Source of the DNA: Paraburkholderia youngii
GTDB lineage: Bacteria; Pseudomonadota; Gammaproteobacteria; Burkholderiales; Burkholderiaceae
NCBI RefSeq assembly: GCF_013366925.1
Contig: NZ_JAALDK010000001.1
Location: 3,341,165 to 3,405,164, forward strand
DNA length: 64,000 nt
Direction of reading: 5' to 3'
This document shows positions 52,903 through 61,715 of this stretch, piece by piece; positions within the stretch are counted from its first letter, which is position 1; each line of letters begins with the position of its first letter. Below the pieces are notes generated by a model. It searched no databases and had not been told where the DNA came from. It saw only the letters and a program-made list of their open reading frames with translations. The position numbers and the translations under genes are program-made.

Positions 52903-53315
52903 CGACGGTGCCCCGAGACTCCCACATCTCGATGCGCTACGTGCTGATCGGTCTGCTCGCGGCGCCGTTCGCGTGGCTGTTGCAGATGATGCTCGCGGAA
53001 ACGCTCGCCGCGCAGGCCTGCTATCCGCACAACCATCCGCTCGGCGCGCCGCTCGTGTCGTGGATGCGTCCGGCGATCGTCGCGCTCGGCACGGTGTGTC
53101 TGGTCGCGGGCGCGTTCGGCACGTGGGTCGCATGGCGCAATCTGCGCCGCGTCGCGCCGCTGAAACTCGGTGGGCTGAACGGCGAGCGTCGCACGCGCGC
53201 CGAACTCGACTGGTTTCTGACGCACGTCGCGGTGATGACCAGCATGCTATTTCTGTTCGCATTGATCGCAACGGATGTCGCGGTCGCGATCGTGTCGCCG
53301 TGCAGGTGGTGGTGA
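52899..53315 (+). CDS. small membrane protein of the oxidase operon
   Basis: A 138-residue protein with three hydrophobic segments (YVLIGLLAAPFAWLLQMML, AIVALGTVCLVAGAFGTWVAW, VAVMTSMLFLFALIATDVAVAIV). It overlaps both neighbours (ATGA with subunit III, one-base TGATG with the cytochrome gene). It takes the place of a subunit IV or assembly protein; I do not recognise a named family. Confidence 0.65.
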   Translation: MTTVPRDSHISMRYVLIGLLAAPFAWLLQMMLAETLAAQACYPHNHPLGAPLVSWMRPAIVALGTVCLVAGAFGTWVAWRNLRRVAPLKLGGLNGERRTRAELDWFLTHVAVMTSMLFLFALIATDVAVAIVSPCRWW

Positions 53316-54673
53316 TGAAGCGCGACGTTCTCGACACGGTTAGATACGGCATCGTGGCCGCATGCGCACTGACGATAGCAGCGGCGGCACACGCCGCCAG
53401 CGTGGCCGACGCGACGGCAAACGCCGCCAGCCCCTCGACCGACGCCGCGCAGATCGCCCGCGGCGCATATCTCGCCAAAGCCGCCGATTGCGCCGGTTGC
53501 CACACCGCCGCGCCGCGCGTCCCGCATCCGGGCGCGGCGCCTGAAGCTACGCCGCCGTTTGCCGGCGGCCTCGGCATGGGATCGCCGTTCGGCACGATCT
53601 ATACGTCGAACATCACGCCGGACCCGCAATACGGCATCGGCCGTTATAGCTATGACGACTTCGCGCGCGCGTTGCGCGAGGGCATCGCGCCCGGGGGCAA
53701 GCGGCTTTATCCGGCGATGCCGTACCCGTCGTTCGCGAAGATCACCGACGACGACATGCACGCGCTCTACGCCTACTTCATGCACGGCGTGCAACCGGTC
53801 GCGGTGCCGGCCCCGCAAACGCGCTTGCCGTTTCCCTTCAATCAGCGCTGGGTGTTGATGTTCTGGGACTGGGTGTTCGTACCGAAAGGCCAGTTCAAGG
53901 CCGATGCGAAACATGACGCGCAGTGGAATCGCGGTGCGTATCTGGTGCAATCGCTTGGCCATTGCGGCGCCTGCCACACGCCGCGCGGACCCGCCTACGA
54001 AGAGCGCGGCTATGACGAATCGGCATCGGCCTATCTGACGGGTGGCACCAACGACCACTGGTTTGCGCCGAACCTGAGCGCCGACCCAGGTTCGGGGCTC
54101 GGCCGAAGTTCCGCGGCCGACATCGTCGACTTCCTGCGACACGGTCACGGCGGCGGACTCATCACGTTCGGCAGCATGGTGCAGGTCGTCGAAGACAGCA
54201 CGCAGTACCTGAACGACGACGATCTCGCGGCGATCGCCGCGTATCTGAAGAGCCTGCCGTCGCACGCGCCGAGCGGCAATTTCAACGCATGCTCCAGCGC
54301 CGCGCAGCAAACCGTGCAGGCGCTGAAAACCGGCGATGTGGAAAGACCCGGCGCGGGCATCTATGCGTCGTATTGCGCGCGCTGTCATCAGATGGACGGG
54401 GCCGGGGTGCCGCATAAGTACCCGCGCCTCGCGGGCAACCCCGCGGTGCTGTCGGCATCGAGCGCGTCACTGGTGCGGTTGCTGGTCGAGGGCGGCGGCA
54501 GTCCGCATACCGAGTCGGGACCGGAGCCGCACAAGATGCCGTCTTTCGCCGGCAAGCTCACGGACACGGAAATGGCCCGTGTGCTCACCTTTGTTCGAAC
54601 CACATGGGGAAATGCGGCCGGACCGGTCACGCGAAACGATGTATCTGATGTGCGCGGCGCATTGCAAAAGTAA
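53315..54673 (+). CDS. triheme cytochrome c (dehydrogenase-cytochrome-subunit type)
   Basis: A 452-residue exported protein (signal ending AAAHA) with three C-x2-C-H sites: CAGCH near 52, CGACH near 213 and CARCH near 352. The domain order and blocks such as NITPDPQYGIGRYSYDDFARALREG and YPAMPYPSFAKITDDDMHALYAYF match cytochrome subunits of membrane dehydrogenases for alcohols, gluconate or similar. It ends the oxidase operon, so it may hand electrons from a periplasmic dehydrogenase to this oxidase. Such a dehydrogenase is not in view. Confidence 0.85.
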   Translation: MKRDVLDTVRYGIVAACALTIAAAAHAASVADATANAASPSTDAAQIARGAYLAKAADCAGCHTAAPRVPHPGAAPEATPPFAGGLGMGSPFGTIYTSNITPDPQYGIGRYSYDDFARALREGIAPGGKRLYPAMPYPSFAKITDDDMHALYAYFMHGVQPVAVPAPQTRLPFPFNQRWVLMFWDWVFVPKGQFKADAKHDAQWNRGAYLVQSLGHCGACHTPRGPAYEERGYDESASAYLTGGTNDHWFAPNLSADPGSGLGRSSAADIVDFLRHGHGGGLITFGSMVQVVEDSTQYLNDDDLAAIAAYLKSLPSHAPSGNFNACSSAAQQTVQALKTGDVERPGAGIYASYCARCHQMDGAGVPHKYPRLAGNPAVLSASSASLVRLLVEGGGSPHTESGPEPHKMPSFAGKLTDTEMARVLTFVRTTWGNAAGPVTRNDVSDVRGALQK

Positions 54674-54689
54674 ATGCCAATACGCGTCG

Positions 54690-55163
54690 TTATGCGGTGT
54701 TCTCGCTGTCGACGTCACCGTGGCCATTGGCGGCGCTGAACAGGGTCTTCAGCTTCGCGTTGACCGCGATCAACTCTCCCACTGGCGTCACCGCGAGTTG
54801 CTGATCGAAGAGCGTGAGGACCTGACCGAGCAGCGCGTAGGCGTCGTGATCGACCACGCAGATGCCGGTGTCGAGTCCCGCCTGGCGGCAGCGCAGAATC
54901 ACGCCCTCCGCGTCGCGAAACAGCTCGGGTACGGCCGAACCATAGCCGCGCTGATTCAGCAGCATCGCCATGTAAATGGCCTGCGCCATGCTGCCGACGT
55001 GATATTGATTGGCGACGCCGCTGCGTAATGCTTCGAGCGTCATGTGATAGTCGAGCGAGATTTCGCCTGCTTTGGCAGGCACGATCGGGCGCAGCATCGC
55101 CTTCGGGCGGGTGCGCGGCGACTTCGCGGATGCGGCGCGAGTAGGGCTCGCTTTTCTGGTCAT
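54690..55163 (-). CDS. conserved hypothetical protein
   Basis: A 157-residue soluble protein with a basic N-terminal tail (KASPTRAASAKSPRTRPKA) and a helical core (ISLDYHMTLEALRSGVANQYHVGSMAQAIYMAML). No motif points to a function. It is convergent with the triheme cytochrome gene and lies 108 bases upstream of phaB's stop. Confidence 0.6.
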   Translation of the reverse strand: MTRKASPTRAASAKSPRTRPKAMLRPIVPAKAGEISLDYHMTLEALRSGVANQYHVGSMAQAIYMAMLLNQRGYGSAVPELFRDAEGVILRCRQAGLDTGICVVDHDAYALLGQVLTLFDQQLAVTPVGELIAVNAKLKTLFSAANGHGDVDSENTA

Positions 55164-55271
55164 ATGCTCACTGAGGCGGCCGGCTTGCGCCGGGCCGCTA
55201 AACCATCACGGAACCTGACAACGTCGATAACGGAACACGGCTGCGCCGCGTCACACGCGGCGCCGTTCCCG

Positions 55272-56012
55272 TTAGCCCATATGCAGACCGCCGTTCAGCG
55301 AGAAATCCGCTCCGGTCGCAAAGCCCGCTTCATCCGACGCGATCCACGCGACGATCGACGCAATCTCTTCCGGCGTACCGAGACGCCGTACCGGAATCGT
55401 CGCGACGATTTTTTCCAGCACCTCCGGACGGATGGCCTTGACCATGTCGGTGCCGATATAGCCGGGCGACACGGTGTTGACCGTCACGTTCTTGGTGGCC
55501 ACTTCCTGCGCGAGCGCCATCGTGAAGCCGTGAATGCCGGCCTTGGCGGTGGAGTAGTTGGTCTGCCCGAATTGGCCTTTCTGGCCGTTGACGGACGAGA
55601 TGTTGATGATGCGTCCAAAGCCCCGGCCGACCATGCTCTCGATGACCTGTTTGGTCACGTTGAACAGACTCGTGAGATTGGTGTCGATCACCGCTTGCCA
55701 GTCTTCGTAGGTCATCTTGCGGAACATGCCGTCGCGCGTGATGCCCGCGTTGTTGACGAGCACGTCGACTTCGCCCACTTCCGTCCTGACCTTCTCGAAC
55801 GCTTTCGCGGTGGACTCCCAATCCGCGACGTTGCCTTCCGAGGCGATGAAGTTAAAGCCGAGCGCCTTCTGATCTTCCAGCCATCGGGCTTTGCGCGTCG
55901 AGTTCGGTCCGCAGCCCGCAATGACGGTGTAGTTCTCTTTGTGCAAGCGCTGGCAGATGGCGGTTCCGATACCACCCATGCCGCCGGTTACGTATGCAAC
56001 ACGATTTGCCAT
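55272..56012 (-). CDS. phaB: acetoacetyl-CoA reductase
   Basis: A 246-residue short-chain dehydrogenase. The cofactor motif TGGMGGIG is at residues 9-16, and the catalytic S140, Y153 and K157 lie in NISSVNGQKGQFGQTNYSTAKAG. The block CGPNSTRKARWL is typical of NADPH-dependent PhaB. It reduces acetoacetyl-CoA to (R)-3-hydroxybutyryl-CoA for polyhydroxybutyrate. ATG 56012 follows GGAGGACTT. phaC and phaA are not adjacent, so this is a stand-alone copy. Confidence 0.9.
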   Translation of the reverse strand: MANRVAYVTGGMGGIGTAICQRLHKENYTVIAGCGPNSTRKARWLEDQKALGFNFIASEGNVADWESTAKAFEKVRTEVGEVDVLVNNAGITRDGMFRKMTYEDWQAVIDTNLTSLFNVTKQVIESMVGRGFGRIINISSVNGQKGQFGQTNYSTAKAGIHGFTMALAQEVATKNVTVNTVSPGYIGTDMVKAIRPEVLEKIVATIPVRRLGTPEEIASIVAWIASDEAGFATGADFSLNGGLHMG

Positions 56013-56390
56013 AAGTCCTCCTTCTTGTTTGGGGTGAGTTGAGCAAGCTTGATTGGAGGATGGACCTATTATTGGCAGCGGCAAACGGCCGGGACGATGG
56101 GCATTTTCACCTACGGGTTAACTGCCAATTCGGATGCCGGAATCGTTGTTTGACGAGGCAATTAATTATCTTGATTGACGGTTGAATGCTTTGCGAACTC
56201 CGCGGTCCCGATGCCGCCGGCCGCTTTCCTGTCCTTGCCTGCGCGCCGTCTTCCTCATACCCTTAGCGTTAGCCTTAAGTAGCTGCCCCGGACACAGCGC
56301 GGCAGACCGCCGGCACGGTCGTCGATCCCGGGGAGCGAAGCCGTCCCTTGCTCCCGCATCTATTCGTGTGATCATCAGAGGCACATCAGG
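56013..56390. other. divergent intergenic region phaB / Na-Pi cotransporter
   Basis: These 378 bases hold no coding sequence I can support. Promoters for both divergent genes are expected; an AT-richer stretch lies at about 56160-56180. No defensible operator was seen. Confidence 0.4.
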
Positions 56391-58082
56391 ATGACTGATT
56401 ATCTTGCTGACATCGATCCCGACAAGTTGAACATCCTTGGGATCTTCGGGCTGTTGATCGGCGGCCTCGCGCTGTTTCTTCTCGGGCTGGAGTTCTTGAC
56501 CGGCGGGCTCAAGGCGATCGCGGGATCGAAGTTGCAGTCGTTGATCGGCGTGCTGACCGCGAACCGGTTTCGCGGCGTGTTGGCGGGTGCCATCGTGACC
56601 GCGCTGCTGAACTCGTCGACCATCACGACGGTGCTGATGGTCGGCTTCGTGTCCGCCGGGCTGATGACACTTGCCCAGTCGGTGCCGATGATCATGGGCG
56701 CGAACATCGGCTCGACCATCACCGCGCAGATCATCGCCTTCGACGTTTCGCGCCTGACGCCCTACATGCTCTCGATCGGCTTCGTGCTGCACGCGTTTGC
56801 TCCGCGCGAGCTGCTGCGGCAGATCGGCGGCGTCGTGATGGGGCTGGGGCTGCTGTTCATGGGCATCCAGCTGATGGGCGAGTCCACGCATCCGTTGCGC
56901 ACGTACCAGCCGTTCATCGACGCGATGCAGGACATGCGCAATCCGCTCGTCGGCGTCATCGTGGGGGCGGTCTTCACCGCGATCGTGCAAAGCTCGGCGG
57001 CGACGCTCGCGGTCGTAATTGCGCTGAGCGGGCAGGGCCTGATGCCGCTCGAGGCCGCCATCACGCTGATTCTCGGCGCGAATGTCGGCACCTGCGGCAC
57101 GGCCTTGCTCGCTTCGATCGGCAAGCCGCCGGAGGCGGTGCAGGTGGGCGTCGTGCATCTGGTGTTCAATGTGCTCGGCGTCGTGATCGCGCTCTTCCTG
57201 ATTCCTCAGATGGCGGAATTCGTACGCTGGATCTCGCCGGCGCATCCGGACCTGCAGGGCCTCGAACGCCTCGCGGCCGAGGCGCCGCGCCAGGTAGCCA
57301 ATGTGCATACGCTGTTCAGCGTGGCGAACACGCTGCTGCTGATCTGGTTTACCGGTCCTATCGCGCGGTTCGCGCAACTGGTCGTGCCGCAGCGTGCGAA
57401 GCCCGCCAAACCCGCGGGCGATCCGCAGTATCTCGACGAGTCGGTATTGACGGTGCCGGCGCTTGGATTGCAGCGCGTGCGCATCGAGCTGACCCGGCTC
57501 GGCATGCAGGTGCTCGAGGTCGTGCAACGCGGCTCCCAGATGGTGTCGACGGGCACGATGGAAGAGATCAATCAGATGCTCGATAAGGACAAGGAGAGCG
57601 ATCGGCTCTCCTTCGAGATTCTTCAATATATCGGTCGCCTGTCGAAGGGGGAGCACTCGGAGGAGGAAGGTCAGCAGATGGTCGGCTATACGCAGGTCAC
57701 GAGCCACCTCGAAAGCATCAGCGGCATCGTCGGCACGACGCTGCTCAGCGTCGCGCAGCAGCGAATGACGCAGCAGATCGACCTGTTGCGCCTGCGCGAT
57801 GCGGCGACCACGCAGTTTTCCGAGGCGGTGATCCGCAATCTCGAGCAGGCGATCCGCACGATCGAGGCGCCCGCTCCGGAGGAAGTCGCGAAGGTCATCG
57901 ACGCGAAAGCCGGCATCGAGAAGCTCGCCGCGACCGCGCGTCAGGTCGTGCTCGCGAAGCTTCAGTTGGCCGACAAGACGGACGTCGTCACATTCCGGCT
58001 GGCGATGGATCTGATCGAGCAGGGCCGGCAGATCGCGCAGTTTGCGCGGGCCATTGCGAAAAACGTGGCGGCGCTTCAATAG
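56391..58082 (+). CDS. Na/Pi cotransporter family protein with PhoU-like domain
   Basis: A 563-residue protein. Residues about 10-310 contain two inverted Na/Pi cotransporter repeats with the paired motifs LLNSSTITTVLMV/GANIGSTITAQI and VQSSAATLAVV/GANVGTCGTALLAS. Residues about 345-560 form a helical PhoU-like cytoplasmic domain. It is thought to move phosphate with sodium across the inner membrane. It is monocistronic, ended by a hairpin at 58163. Confidence 0.85.
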   Translation: MTDYLADIDPDKLNILGIFGLLIGGLALFLLGLEFLTGGLKAIAGSKLQSLIGVLTANRFRGVLAGAIVTALLNSSTITTVLMVGFVSAGLMTLAQSVPMIMGANIGSTITAQIIAFDVSRLTPYMLSIGFVLHAFAPRELLRQIGGVVMGLGLLFMGIQLMGESTHPLRTYQPFIDAMQDMRNPLVGVIVGAVFTAIVQSSAATLAVVIALSGQGLMPLEAAITLILGANVGTCGTALLASIGKPPEAVQVGVVHLVFNVLGVVIALFLIPQMAEFVRWISPAHPDLQGLERLAAEAPRQVANVHTLFSVANTLLLIWFTGPIARFAQLVVPQRAKPAKPAGDPQYLDESVLTVPALGLQRVRIELTRLGMQVLEVVQRGSQMVSTGTMEEINQMLDKDKESDRLSFEILQYIGRLSKGEHSEEEGQQMVGYTQVTSHLESISGIVGTTLLSVAQQRMTQQIDLLRLRDAATTQFSEAVIRNLEQAIRTIEAPAPEEVAKVIDAKAGIEKLAATARQVVLAKLQLADKTDVVTFRLAMDLIEQGRQIAQFARAIAKNVAALQ

Positions 58083-58162
58083 ATTCAATGGCGATCGATA
58101 TATTCGTGCGGAACTGATCGCCAGCACACGTAGGTGCGGGTTGCATGACGGTTAAACTTGTG

Positions 58163-58190
58163 GCGTGTCATCCTCGTGACACGCTTTCAA
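58163..58190 (+). terminator. terminator hairpin after the Na/Pi gene
   Basis: An eight-base perfect stem GCGTGTCA/TGACACGC with a six-base loop is followed by TTTC. It lies 80 bases after the stop codon. Confidence 0.6.
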
Positions 58191-58203
58191 AGAGAGTGGG
58201 ATT

Positions 58204-58230
58204 GCCCGCCTTTGCTGTGCGGGCTTTTTT
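58204..58230 (+). terminator. Rho-independent terminator
   Basis: The stem GCCCGC/GCGGGC with a nine-base loop is followed by six T. It is a second, stronger terminator in tandem with the hairpin at 58163. Confidence 0.75.
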
Positions 58231-58355
58231 CTTGTCGCGCGGGTTGTGGTATCAGTAGTGAAGCTTGCAACGCCTGTAACGATTTAACACACGCCGCGTC
58301 CATTATTTGATAGCCTTTGTCGCAGCAGAGCATTGAACTCAAGGAGGGATTCACC

Positions 58356-58628
58356 ATGATAAGGTGGCTTGCTAACTGGGCTTCACAACATGCTCCTACT
58401 CCCGAGAAACAGGCCGAACGCGCGCTGAACAACTTGCGCATGGAACTGTTTCAGGCCGAACAGCTGGTGCTCGACGCACAGCTGCGTGCCGATTACTATC
58501 GGGCTCGCTTGACCTTCCTCGAAGAAGTCACGAGAAAGGGAATCGAACAGGTATCGGACGAACGCAAGGCTCCTCTGGAGCCTCCCCAGCCACTCCGGCC
58601 GGGACTCAAGCTCACCGCGGCACAATAG
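58356..58628 (+). CDS. small helical protein of unknown function
   Basis: A 90-residue protein starting at ATG 58356 after AAGGAGGGA. It begins MIRWLANWASQHAP and continues with a long amphipathic helix likely to form a coiled coil (EKQAERALNNLRMELFQAEQLVLDAQLRADYYRARLTFLEE), then a proline-rich tail. The pattern resembles small proteins found in phage and plasmid remnants, but no family is certain. Confidence 0.6.
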   Translation: MIRWLANWASQHAPTPEKQAERALNNLRMELFQAEQLVLDAQLRADYYRARLTFLEEVTRKGIEQVSDERKAPLEPPQPLRPGLKLTAAQ

Positions 58629-58773
58629 CCGCGTATATTCCCATCGCAATCCGTTCGGTCAGCCGCGTTTGAATACGTGGGCTGACGGCAATCGTGCTGT
58701 CCAGGGCGCGTGCAATGCGCGTTTTTTGCCAGCCGATTGTGCGAGCATTGATTGCCGCGCCGAGAAGGTTCGA

Positions 58774-58804
58774 GTTGCCCGGTTCAGTGCTTCGACCGGG
58801 CAAC
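58774..58804. terminator. strong symmetric hairpin
   Basis: A perfect ten-base stem GTTGCCCGGT/ACCGGGCAAC with an eleven-base loop, followed by TTCGTTTGAG. It may end transcription of the small gene at 58356. Apart from this, the 230 bases between that gene and the IS hold nothing I can support. Confidence 0.55.
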
Positions 58805-58858
58805 TTCGTTTGAGCGATTGATTTTTACTGCGGGTAAACGCCTGCTTTGTCGTGCCTA

Positions 58859-59721
58859 GAGCGTGTTAGGAACTTTGAAGTACTGACACGGCGTGGACAA
58901 GCATGAGCATTGCGAAGACGACGAAATGAAGCCCAGCGAGAGTTTCGGGGAGCCGTTCATAGTCACGTGCGAGACGCCGGAAACGGTTGAGCCAGCCAAA
59001 GCTGCGCTCGACCACCCACCGGCGGGGGAGCAGAACGAAACCCTTTTTCGTTTCTTCGAGTTTGATCACCTGAAGGTCAATGCCCTCGTCGAACGCAGCC
59101 TGCGCTGGCTCTTTGCCCGTGTATCCCTGATCGGCAAATGCCACCTTGACCGTTCGTCCCGTTACCTGCTGGACCTGCCGCGCAAGCTCCGCTACCTGTG
59201 CGCGCTCCTGTTCATTGGCTGGGGTCACGTGCACCGCCAGCAACTGTCCCAACGTGTCTACTGCAATATGTACCTTACTACCGCGCTTGCGCTTATAACC
59301 GTCATAACCCGCACGCGGGCCGCTCTCGCAGGTCGACTGTATCGTGCGGCCATCGAGGATGACCGCGCTGGGCTGTCCCCGACGGCCCTGTGCCACGCGT
59401 ATCACCGAGCGCAGGTCACTCACCATGCTCTCAAAGCAGCCAGCCTGCAACCAGCGTTGAGTCTGCTGATACACCAACTCCCACGGCGGGAAATCATTGG
59501 GCAGCATCCTCCACGGCGCGCCGGCACGAGCCATCCAGCGCAATGCATCAAACATGTCGCGCAGTTCGTATTTGCGCTGGGGCGCGTCAACGTCCATCAG
59601 CGTCAGATACGGCGCCGCGAAACTCCATTCCTCATCCGACACATCAGTCGGATACCCTTTGCGGTCAGTTGTTTTCATCCCGCCAGGATACCAGGTCTCA
59701 ATCGAAGTTCCTAACACGCTC
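58859..59721 (-). mobile_element. IS5-family insertion sequence
   Basis: The element is about 863 bases with terminal inverted repeats GAGCGTGTTAGGAACTT and its complement AAGTTCCTAACACGCTC. The outer context is CTA/G on both sides, consistent with a TA (or CTAG) target duplication. One transposase gene fills it. Ends and frame are intact, so it looks recent and potentially active. Confidence 0.9.
58866..59678 (-). CDS. IS5-family transposase
   Basis: A 270-residue DDE transposase in one frame. The N-terminal region has TDVSDEEWSFAAPYL and the insertion-element domain MFDALRWMARAGAPWRMLPNDFPPW; catalytic residues fall in ILDGRTIQS, AFADQGYTG and RRWVVERSFGWLNRFRRL. ATG 59678 gives the usual start; an upstream frame extension reaches the repeat. 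Confidence 0.9.
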   Translation of the reverse strand: MKTTDRKGYPTDVSDEEWSFAAPYLTLMDVDAPQRKYELRDMFDALRWMARAGAPWRMLPNDFPPWELVYQQTQRWLQAGCFESMVSDLRSVIRVAQGRRGQPSAVILDGRTIQSTCESGPRAGYDGYKRKRGSKVHIAVDTLGQLLAVHVTPANEQERAQVAELARQVQQVTGRTVKVAFADQGYTGKEPAQAAFDEGIDLQVIKLEETKKGFVLLPRRWVVERSFGWLNRFRRLARDYERLPETLAGLHFVVFAMLMLVHAVSVLQSS

Positions 59722-60123
59722 TAGCTTGCCAGATCGGGCGGCAGCTTGCCGCCGTTTGCAGCGAGCGCCTGCATCACCTGCTTGTGCAGCCAGATGTTCA
59801 TGCTCGCTGAGTCGTTCATATCCCCGCTGTACTTCAATTCCTGCGCAAGCTGCTTGCGGTGTTCGAGACTGCTGTCGACGCCGAGCGCCTTCATCGTGTC
59901 GACAATCGACGTACGCCAGTTCAACGTCTGTCCGCTTTCGCTGACGAGTTGATCCATCACGGCGGCCACGTCGACGTCGGTCAGCGGTGCGGGTGCGGCG
60001 GGCGCGTTGGGCGTCGCGGCTTGCGCGGCGGCCGGGTCGAGGGGTGGCTTCCGTCGCGGGGGGAGGTTGGTCCGGCTTCGCTTTGCCGAACAGCTTGTGC
60101 ACGATGTCACCAAAAATACTCAT
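59721..60123 (-). pseudogene. DUF3597 gene with a frameshift, IS at its stop codon
   Basis: The N-terminus MSIFGDIVHKLFGKAKPDQPPP starts at 60123 in one frame. The DUF3597 body continues in another frame (LTDVDVAAVMDQLV, LNWRTSIVDTMKALGVDSSLEHRKQLAQELKYSGD, SASMNIWLHKQVMQALAANGGKLP). The shift lies at or near a run of six C on the coding strand (60058-60063). The TAG stop at 59721-59723 is part of the CTAG at the IS boundary, so the C-terminus is intact. A sequencing error in the run is the alternative. Confidence 0.75.
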
Positions 60124-60237
60124 TTCCGAAATCTCCGCGGTTGAATGACGAATGCGAGTGGGGGCGCTCGCGGGACATGCCCCCGATATGCTACGCGTCT
60201 AGCACGCTGAAAAACGTAATATTTTGTCAGCCGGTCG

Positions 60238-60552
60238 TCATTCGGCGTGCTCACGGTCGAACTGCCATACCGCTGGGAAGCCCATCGATTTGCACATTCC
60301 GGAGAACGGGTACATGGTGTCTTCCACCTGCGTGGTGGCGCGCTGCGCCTCGATCTGGTCGTAGACATCTTGCAGTGCTATCGCGACCGCGAGAAAGCCC
60401 GATGCCGGATAAATCGCAATCGAAAAACCGAGCTTCTGCAATTCAGCGGGCATCAGTTGCGGCGTGCGGCCGCCTTCGACGATGTTCACGAGCAGCGGCA
60501 TATCGAACGTGCGTGCGATCGTCTCCAACTCGTCGACCGTTTCCGGTATCAG
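60238..60552 (-). pseudogene. truncated isocitrate-lyase/PEP-mutase-family gene (3' part)
   Basis: The frame reads IPETVDELETIARTFDMPLLVNIVEGGRTPQLM and continues SIAIYPASGFLAVAIALQDVYDQ to a stop at 60238-60240. This is the last third of a methylisocitrate-lyase/oxaloacetate-decarboxylase-type enzyme. The 5' two thirds, with the KKCGH-like active site, are absent: the sequence is replaced by the porin fragment at about 60550. Confidence 0.75.
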
Positions 60553-60912
60553 AAGTGCATATGCAAGCCGACTCGTGCGATAGCCTGGGTCTGGCCGCTC
60601 GATGCGCCGTCCGCGCTGTTCATGCCGTTGATCTGCGCGAAGCCGCCCGAGCTTGCGCGCTGGTACAGGCCCATCACGTAGACGCTCGTGCGCTTCGACA
60701 GCGAGTAGTCGACAATCGCCGCGACCTGGTGCGCGTGATTATTGTCGACGACCGAATTGCCCTTCATGTACATATACGACGCGCCGGTGGCGAGTGCCGG
60801 TGTGAACCGGTACAGCACGCCGACCGAGGCTTCATAGACCGAGCCGCCATTCGCCGAGTTGTGCACCCGTGAGAATGGCGAGCGCGATCTGCGTCTTCTT
60901 GATTGATTTGAT
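60549..60912 (-). pseudogene. porin gene with a large internal deletion
   Basis: On the minus strand a ribosome-binding site AAGGAGAT is followed by codons for KKTQIALAILTG, the start of a porin signal peptide (the expected ATG reads ATC). This is joined out of frame to the C-terminal 105 residues of a Gram-negative porin (SVYEASVGVLYRFTPALATGASYMYMKG ... AIARVGLHMHF). The final phenylalanine and beta-strand pattern are typical. Roughly two thirds of the gene is missing and the start codon is lost. Confidence 0.7.
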
Positions 60913-61604
60913 CTCCTTTCTATATTTCGTCATGCCAAGCGAAGTCGTATGGCTATGGTGGTATTGGCGGGCTGTCAGACATCGCGGGGTTTACGCGAAC
61001 TCGCGAGGCGGCGCTCCGACTATTTCATCTCCGACTATGTGTGGCAGTTCATTGCAATAAAAGCTTTGCGTTTGCATCGCGGCAACAAGATGTTTTGCTT
61101 GCCGTAAAGCAGACGAATGGAAGGTGTAAGAGGCTGAAATGTCACGACAAACGCATCAATAAACAAAACAGAAAGCTTTTCGCGTAGATTCGCAACGCGA
61201 TTGGAAATAGCGTTTCGGCTTTCTTCCTCATTACTTCGTGGAAGTCATTCGCGACTCGTAGTGCTACCGACTACTGATTTCAATTTGTTTCTTTTCGCAT
61301 CTAAAAAAATTATTGGGTGCGACCGTGGGAGTTGGCGGTGCACGCTCGAATCGGTTTGCGGCGCCGCTTGTCATTCCTTGTGCCATCGGCTCGAGCGTGG
61401 TGTCGAGCGTCATCGAGTTCGGCGTGCGAGCGCATCGGAGAGCCGCCGATATCGCTGATCCCTGTGGTTAACCCGCGATTTCCTGTCATTCACCGTCTGG
61501 CTAACGTCGCGTCAACCCGGCAAGCCCGTGCGACCGCACCGCCGCGACCGGAAGAACGAGGACGTTTCTAAAAGCCGAAGTACCAAAAGAGGAGATGTGA
61601 ATCG
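60913..61604. other. gene-free, lower-G+C intergenic region
   Basis: About 690 bases without a coding frame I trust. G+C is visibly lower than average around 61050-61320 (for example AAACAAAACAGAAAGC and AAAAAAATTATTGGG). It separates the scarred porin region from the tannase unit and should contain the latter's promoter. Confidence 0.5.
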
Positions 61605-61715
61605 ATGAAGGTGAAGAAGACATGCGTCACGCATCGCGGATGCGTGATGCGCACCGCGAACACACGCACGGGCCCAATAGTGGACCGTGACAACCGCGCA
61701 GGAGAACAAGTATGA
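61605..61715 (+). CDS. 36-residue leader ORF upstream of the tannase gene
   Basis: ATG 61605 follows AGAGGAGATGTGA; the product starts MKVKKTCVTHRGCVMRTAN and ends at TGA 61713-61715, which overlaps the tannase ATG at 61712 (ATGA). The good ribosome-binding site and overlap suggest real translation and coupling. A strong hairpin lies within it. It could be a regulatory leader peptide or a coupling device; no protein function is visible. Confidence 0.5.
   Translation: MKVKKTCVTHRGCVMRTANTRTGPIVDRDNRAGEQV
61624..61650 (+). promoter_or_regulatory. hairpin inside the leader ORF
   Basis: GCGTCACGCATC at 61624-61635 pairs with GATGCGTGATGC at 61639-61650 (one wobble) around a three-base loop. Ribosome progress along the leader would open or permit this hairpin, so it could affect expression of the downstream esterase. 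Confidence 0.5.

Noticed and set aside
58859..60912. Possible prophage or genomic island
   Set aside because: There is one IS, some deletions and a small phage-like gene, but no integrase, attachment repeats or phage structural genes.
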